Shown: positions 60,042-64,000 of the stretch, piece by piece
Layout of the letters: each line of letters opens with the position of its first letter
Position numbering within the stretch: the first letter of the stretch is position 1
DNA from: Psychrobacillus sp044762855
GTDB lineage: Bacteria > Bacillota > Bacilli > Bacillales_A > Planococcaceae
NCBI RefSeq assembly: GCF_044762855.1
Contig: NZ_JBIWFB010000002.1
Location: 434,001 to 498,000, forward strand
DNA: 64,000 nucleotides
Reading direction: 5' to 3'
The notes under the pieces: generated by a model
Told to the model about the DNA's origin: nothing
What the model saw: the letters and a program-made list of their open reading frames with translations, nothing else
Database searches by the model: none
Made by a program: the position numbers and the translations under genes

Positions 60042-60171
60042 GTGACTTTTAAGGTGAAGTGCTAATGTATAAAGTAAATAGTATAAAGTGAAACTTCTAT
60101 TAGTAGGTATTTTTTCGTCCCACCACTGATGGTTAGTTAAATTCGTATAAATATACAATGAGGTGATTCGC

Positions 60172-60621
60172 ATGAATAAAGGACAAAGGCATATTCGCAT
60201 TCGCGATATTATTGCCAATAACGAAATAGAAACGCAAGATGATTTAGTCGACTTTTTAAAAAATACCGGATATAACGTAACGCAAGCTACTGTCTCTCGA
60301 GATATAAAAGAACTACATTTAGTGAAAGTTCCATTGCCAAATGGAAATTATAAATATAGTCTTCCAGCAGACCAACGATTTAACCCAACCCAAAAACTAC
60401 GTCGTGCTTTAACTGATGCATTTGTTAGTATCGACGGAGCAAGCCATTTTTTAGTTATGAAAACGTTACCGGGTAATGCACATGCAATTGGTTCGCTTAT
60501 CGATTATTTAGATTGGACCGAAATACTAGGTACGATTTGCGGAGATGATACTTGTTTAATCTTATGTCGAGAAGAAGCAGATAGTGAAATCGTCAAAAGC
60601 CGGCTTTTAGAGATGCTGTAA
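60172..60621 (+). CDS. argR: Arginine repressor ArgR/AhrC
   Basis: Arginine-responsive regulator of arginine synthesis and catabolism, 149 residues as in B. subtilis AhrC. Winged helix with DDLVDFLKNTGYNVTQATVSRD near 23, and a C-terminal hexamer domain with GTICGDDTCLILCR near 125. ATG 60172 follows gaggtgat. It lies 16 bases before recN, as in B. subtilis. Confidence 0.96.
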   Translation: MNKGQRHIRIRDIIANNEIETQDDLVDFLKNTGYNVTQATVSRDIKELHLVKVPLPNGNYKYSLPADQRFNPTQKLRRALTDAFVSIDGASHFLVMKTLPGNAHAIGSLIDYLDWTEILGTICGDDTCLILCREEADSEIVKSRLLEML

Positions 60622-60637
60622 AAAGAGGTGAGGTCTG

Positions 60638-62341
60638 GTGTTAAAAGAAATATCCATTAAAAATTTTGCGATTATTGATGAACTTACGGTTAGTTTTGAA
60701 GAAGGGCTAACTGTACTAACTGGGGAAACAGGAGCAGGTAAGTCGATTATTATCGATGCCGTCCATTTATTATGCGGTGGAAGAGGCTCTCAAGAGTTTA
60801 TCCGACATGGAGCAAAAAAGGCAGAACTAGAAGGATTATTTATCATTTCCAATCCTAAGCATGGTGTGTTCAAAAAAATGCTGGATGTAGGGATCGACAT
60901 AGACGAAGAGTCCATTATTTTACGAAGAGACATTAACGATTCGGGTAAAAGTGTTTGTCGAGTCAATGGGAAACTTGTGACCATAGGTATTTTAAGAGAG
61001 ATTGGCGCATCATTAATCGATATTCATGGCCAACATGAAAGCCAAGAACTGATGGATGACAGGGCGCATATCCATCTGCTAGATCAATTTGCAGGAGAAG
61101 ATTTAAAACTCGTAAAAGATTCATATAAAGAGTTATTTGCTCAATATAAAAAATGGAAAAAAGAGTTTGCTACTTTAACGGAAAATGAACAACAAATCGC
61201 TCATAAAATTGATTTATATACATTTCAAGTCGATGAAATTGAAGAAGCAGGTTTAGTCATCGGAGAAGAAGAACAGCTACAAGAAGAAAAAAAGAAGCTG
61301 CAAAACTTTCATAAAATGTTCGACAAAATGAGCAGTGCATATCAATCTATTTTAGATGAATCTAAAGGTTTAGATTACATCGGGACAGCGATGGCTGACT
61401 TGCAAGATATAGCAGAAGTAGATAAAAATATGCACGACTTGAGCGAAAATGTTTCAACTGCATTTTATATGTTGCAAGATGCGGCCTATCAGCTAAAAAA
61501 TGAATTAGATGAAATGGAATACGATAGTAACCAACTACAAATTGTAGAAGATCGTCTTGCATTGATTCAAACATTGAAAAGGAAATATGGTACTTCTATT
61601 GAAGAAATTTTAGAGTATAAGGAACAAATCGAGCATAGCCTAGGACAACTAGTAAATAGAGATGAACAAATTCAAAAAACGGCCGAAAAAATAAACCAAA
61701 TCGAAAAAGATTTAGAATTAGAAGCGACCGATTTAACACATAAACGTAAAGTGGCAGCTAAACAATTAAGTAAAGCTATCATGGATCAATTGCAAGAGCT
61801 TTATATGGAAAAGGCTACCTTTTCAGTCATGTTTCATGATTCGACGAAACCAATGTATAATGAGAATGGGCTAGATGAACTGTCTTTTTATATTTCCACC
61901 AATGTAGGGGAACCGCTAAAAGCACTAACTAAAATTGCTTCCGGTGGTGAGCTTTCTCGAATGATGCTTGCACTTAAAAGCATTTTCTCTAGACATCAAG
62001 GTATTACGTCCATCATATTTGATGAAGTGGATACAGGTGTAAGCGGTAGAGTTGCCCAAGCAATCGCCGAAAAAATTGCTGGAATTGCAACGAATTCGCA
62101 AGTATTATGTATTTCCCATTTACCACAAGTTGCAGCAATGGCTGACCAACATTTAATGATTAAAAAAGTAGTGAACGGCAATCGAACGTTTACAGTTCTT
62201 GAAGAGGTAGTAGATGATAAGCGTGCGGAAGAACTTAGTCGTATGATGTCTGGTGCTGAAATTACAAGCACGACCTTCCAACATTCAAAAGAACTATTAA
62301 AATTAGCAAAAGATCGAAAAAAAATATTACGAAAAGTGTGA
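60638..62341 (+). CDS. recN: DNA repair protein RecN
   Basis: SMC-like ATPase recruited to double-strand breaks. It has 567 residues: Walker A GETGAGKSIII near 29, IDIHGQHESQELMD near 127, a long central coiled coil, signature KIASGGELSRMMLALK near 432 and Walker B IIFDEVDTGVSG near 465. GTG 60638 follows gaggtgagg. Confidence 0.96.
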   Translation: MLKEISIKNFAIIDELTVSFEEGLTVLTGETGAGKSIIIDAVHLLCGGRGSQEFIRHGAKKAELEGLFIISNPKHGVFKKMLDVGIDIDEESIILRRDINDSGKSVCRVNGKLVTIGILREIGASLIDIHGQHESQELMDDRAHIHLLDQFAGEDLKLVKDSYKELFAQYKKWKKEFATLTENEQQIAHKIDLYTFQVDEIEEAGLVIGEEEQLQEEKKKLQNFHKMFDKMSSAYQSILDESKGLDYIGTAMADLQDIAEVDKNMHDLSENVSTAFYMLQDAAYQLKNELDEMEYDSNQLQIVEDRLALIQTLKRKYGTSIEEILEYKEQIEHSLGQLVNRDEQIQKTAEKINQIEKDLELEATDLTHKRKVAAKQLSKAIMDQLQELYMEKATFSVMFHDSTKPMYNENGLDELSFYISTNVGEPLKALTKIASGGELSRMMLALKSIFSRHQGITSIIFDEVDTGVSGRVAQAIAEKIAGIATNSQVLCISHLPQVAAMADQHLMIKKVVNGNRTFTVLEEVVDDKRAEELSRMMSGAEITSTTFQHSKELLKLAKDRKKILRKV

Positions 62342-62372
62342 AGACCCATATAAAAAGGGTCTTCTTTTTTTA
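62341..62372 (+). terminator. recN terminator
   Basis: Stem aagaccc pairs with gggtctt around an AT loop, followed by a T-run. Confidence 0.8.
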
Positions 62373-62515
62373 TCCCGCATTAACGGGCAGTAAGACTCCC
62401 ACTTCAAGATTTAAGAAAAGCGAAAAGATAAGCGGGAGATCAACTGCCCGTAAAAGCCCGATTGGTTCAACTAACAATCAGTGGGGGATGAAGAAAACCT
62501 CCCAATGATTGAAGT
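62373..62515. repeat. Two-hairpin structured intergenic element
   Basis: Hairpin 1 is nested: acgggcag (62383-62390) pairs with ctgcccgt (62444-62451), and inside it ctcccactt (62396) pairs with aagcgggag (62430) with one mismatch. Hairpin 2 pairs aatcagtgggggg-like sequence at 62476-62487 with cctcccaatgatt (62498-62510). It has no open frame and is unlike ordinary terminators. It may be a dispersed palindromic repeat, a relic of an insertion element end, or a structured RNA. Confidence 0.6.
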
Positions 62516-62539
62516 TTCACTTTATCAATTATTTACCTC

Positions 62540-62568
62540 ACATAGAGTTCTTTCAGCGGGACATAGTA
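62540..62568 (+). promoter_or_regulatory. Candidate sigma-F/sigma-G promoter of spoIVB
   Basis: ACATA (62540-62544), 17 bases, CATAGTA (62562-62568). Each element differs from the sigma-G consensus (GMATR and CATNMTA) at one position. spoIVB is forespore-expressed in B. subtilis, which makes the site plausible. Confidence 0.4.
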
Positions 62569-62587
62569 TTTGTATAGGAGGTGAAAT

Positions 62588-63544
62588 ATGAAAAAAACCT
62601 ATCGTAAATGGTCGCTAATGCCAATGCTTTTCTTCACATTATTTTTTGCGAGCAACCCTACTTATGCAGCCGGACCTGCCGTCGTCCCGCTTGGTCAATC
62701 CATACAAATTGATCTTCAATACGGCGCTGTATTCCTCAGTCATGATGTTATGTTAACAGATGAGGATTGGTTACGTGCTGGTGATTCCATTCACCAAATA
62801 AACGACCAAACGATAACGAATGTAGAAGAGGTAAAAACGCACGTAAAAGATAAAGAACAAATTACTATTCAGTATGAGCACAATAAAAAAATGCATACAA
62901 AAGAAATTACTTCTGAACAAACATTAAAACTGCTTCCTTTTTTAAGGGATGCTACAGAAGGAATTGGCACATTAACTTATTTTGACCCTGCTACAAAAGA
63001 GTTTGGAGCACTTGGTCATCAAATCGTCGACCATACGACAGGAGTAACTCCCAAATTTTCAGAAGGATCCATTTATTTATCTTCGATTGAACAAATAAAG
63101 AAAAGTATCCCAGGACAACCAGGGTATAAAATTACTTCTCATGATGCGAATACTTCGCCTATAGGCGGTGTAGATGAAAACAATGTGTATGGCATTTTTG
63201 GTAAGTTAGAGGATAACGCTTTAGAGAATATACCATTGCAACAAGTAGAAATTGCAGACGTAGAAACGATAATGCCAGGTGAAGCTATTATGCGAACATC
63301 TATCGACGGTGAAAAAGTACAAGACTTTACGATAAATATTTCTTCAGTCGATGGAAATCTGTTTCAGTTTACTGTAACGGATAAATCCCTTATCCAAAAA
63401 ACAGGTGGAATATTACAAGGGATGAGTGGAAGTCCCATTATTCAAAAAGACAAACTAATCGGTGTGGTTACACATATGTATGTGGACAAACCTAAAAATG
63501 GTGCAGCACTTGCAATCACAGAAATGATGAAAAAAAATCCATGA
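62588..63544 (+). CDS. spoIVB: SpoIVB peptidase (sporulation signalling)
   Basis: Forespore-secreted S55 serine protease that activates pro-sigma-K processing. It has 318 residues: an N-terminal export segment (MPMLFFTLFFASNPTYAA), a PDZ domain (about 35-105) and the peptidase domain with likely catalytic His 144 (GALGHQIVD), Asp 265 and Ser 282 (GMSGSPI). It is about 100 residues shorter than B. subtilis SpoIVB, mainly ahead of and within the PDZ part. ATG 62588 follows taggaggtg. Between recN and spo0A, as in B. subtilis. Confidence 0.92.
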   Translation: MKKTYRKWSLMPMLFFTLFFASNPTYAAGPAVVPLGQSIQIDLQYGAVFLSHDVMLTDEDWLRAGDSIHQINDQTITNVEEVKTHVKDKEQITIQYEHNKKMHTKEITSEQTLKLLPFLRDATEGIGTLTYFDPATKEFGALGHQIVDHTTGVTPKFSEGSIYLSSIEQIKKSIPGQPGYKITSHDANTSPIGGVDENNVYGIFGKLEDNALENIPLQQVEIADVETIMPGEAIMRTSIDGEKVQDFTINISSVDGNLFQFTVTDKSLIQKTGGILQGMSGSPIIQKDKLIGVVTHMYVDKPKNGAALAITEMMKKNP

Positions 63545-63557
63545 ATTTGATTCATGC

Positions 63558-63590
63558 AGGGTAGACCGAATTATGGTCTACCCTTTTTCA
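63558..63590 (+). terminator. spoIVB terminator
   Basis: The stem gggtagacc / ggtctaccc (9 bp, seven-base loop) is followed by five T residues. Confidence 0.88.
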
Positions 63591-63621
63591 CTGAAAATCG
63601 CTACAATGAATATATAGAATA

Positions 63622-63639
63622 TTCGACAAATGTGTCGAA
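63622..63639 (+). promoter_or_regulatory. Inverted pair of 0A boxes upstream of spo0A
   Basis: TTCGACA (63622-63628) and TGTCGAA (63633-63639) are exact 0A boxes in inverted orientation, four bases apart. Spo0A~P would bind here to regulate its own gene. Confidence 0.78.
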
Positions 63640-63703
63640 ACAAATGCTTAATTATCGAAAAAGGTAGAAACTGTAATAACAAAGACTTATTTTTAGCAAA
63701 AAT

Positions 63704-63730
63704 AAAGGAAGTAATCTAAAAATAGCGAAT
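63704..63730 (+). promoter_or_regulatory. Sigma-H-like promoter of spo0A
   Basis: AAAGGAAGT (63704-63712), 11 bases, AGCGAAT (63724-63730) match the sigma-H consensus (RNAGGAWWW and RNNGAAT) with one mismatch. B. subtilis spo0A has a sigma-H promoter in the same place. Confidence 0.65.
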
Positions 63731-63768
63731 ATTACCTAAGTCAAAAAATACAAAGGTGGATGAGTAGG

Positions 63769-64000
63769 ATGGAGAAAATTAAAATTGCAATCGTAGACGA
63801 CAATAAAGACTTATTAAGGACGATGGGGTCGTATTTTGATCAGCATCCAGAAATAGAAGTTATCGGAACAGCAAGTAACGGAAAGCTTTGTTTGGAATTA
63901 TTAGAAACCCAAAAACCAGATGTCCTGTTACTAGATATTATAATGCCGCATCTCGATGGCATTGCAGTACTCGATAGCTTACAAAAAAATAATCAATTGA
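63769..64000 (+). CDS. spo0A: Sporulation master regulator Spo0A, 3' end missing
   Basis: Response regulator that commits the cell to sporulation. Only the first 77 codons are in the window: VDDNKDL near 10 and phosphorylated Asp 56 (LLDIIMPHLDG), the same number as in B. subtilis Spo0A. ATG 63769 follows aaggtggatgag. The DNA-binding domain lies beyond the right edge. Confidence 0.95.
   Translation, partial: MEKIKIAIVDDNKDLLRTMGSYFDQHPEIEVIGTASNGKLCLELLETQKPDVLLLDIIMPHLDGIAVLDSLQKNNQL

Noticed and set aside
60089..60121. Third ECF promoter (TGAAAC and CGTC) before argR
   Set aside because: The spacing is 21 bases instead of 16, so it does not fit the ECF pattern.

Overview
The window is a low-GC Gram-positive chromosome segment. 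Gene order follows the Bacillus subtilis yqf-yqg-yqh-yqi region almost step by step, from cshB-nfo at the left edge through ispG, sodA, pbpA, pst, yqgN, ltaS-like, comG, gcv, lipM, papA, efp, spoIIIA, acc, folD, dxs, argR, recN and spoIVB to spo0A at the right edge. AT-rich DNA, strong AGGAGG-type ribosome binding sites, TTG/GTG starts, sporulation and ComG genes and a B12-dependent ribonucleotide reductase suggest an endospore-forming or recently spore-forming Bacillales, probably Planococcaceae (Psychrobacillus-like). The genus is inference; no database was searched.

Layout. 0-10 kb: DNA repair and RNA helicase genes, a zinc uptake module (znuC-znuB-zur) behind a Zur box, an orphan coiled-coil gene, the ispG cluster, a Na/Pi cotransporter with PhoP-like repeats, and sodA. 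10-18 kb: a class B PBP and pstS-C-A-B-phoU behind a four-repeat Pho box. 18-25 kb: rpmG, the 5-formyl-THF cyclo-ligase gene, and an LTA synthase-like gene and a YqgU-like lipoprotein gene, each behind a near-identical ECF-sigma promoter. 25-30 kb: a cysteine-rich HTH regulator divergent from comGA-GG, then aroK. 30-34 kb: a tandem glycine riboswitch and gcvT-gcvPA-gcvPB. 34-46 kb is the accessory zone: a repeat-rich intergenic region, an AAA ATPase, lipM, a class II ribonucleotide reductase with paired NrdR boxes, an Xre-regulated cassette between direct repeats, and a vanR-vanS-vanY-vanZ-like cluster without vanHAX. 46-64 kb: papA, efp, a strikingly reduced spoIIIA locus, accBC, yqhY, nusB, folD, xseAB, ispA, dxs, tlyA, argR, recN, spoIVB and the start of spo0A.

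The most unusual part is spoIIIA. spoIIIAA (the ATPase) and spoIIIAB are absent from the locus and a sigma-E-like promoter sits directly before spoIIIAC. SpoIIIAE lacks its usual N-terminal region, SpoIIIAF is cut down to about 52 residues, and neither SpoIIIAF nor SpoIIIAG has a canonical start codon. By contrast SpoIVB keeps its likely catalytic residues, and spo0A keeps its 0A boxes and a sigma-H-like promoter. Two intergenic regions carry degenerate repeats with an exact 21-bp period, and a two-hairpin structured element lies between recN and spoIVB. I saw no rRNA, tRNA, CRISPR array, transposase or prophage gene.
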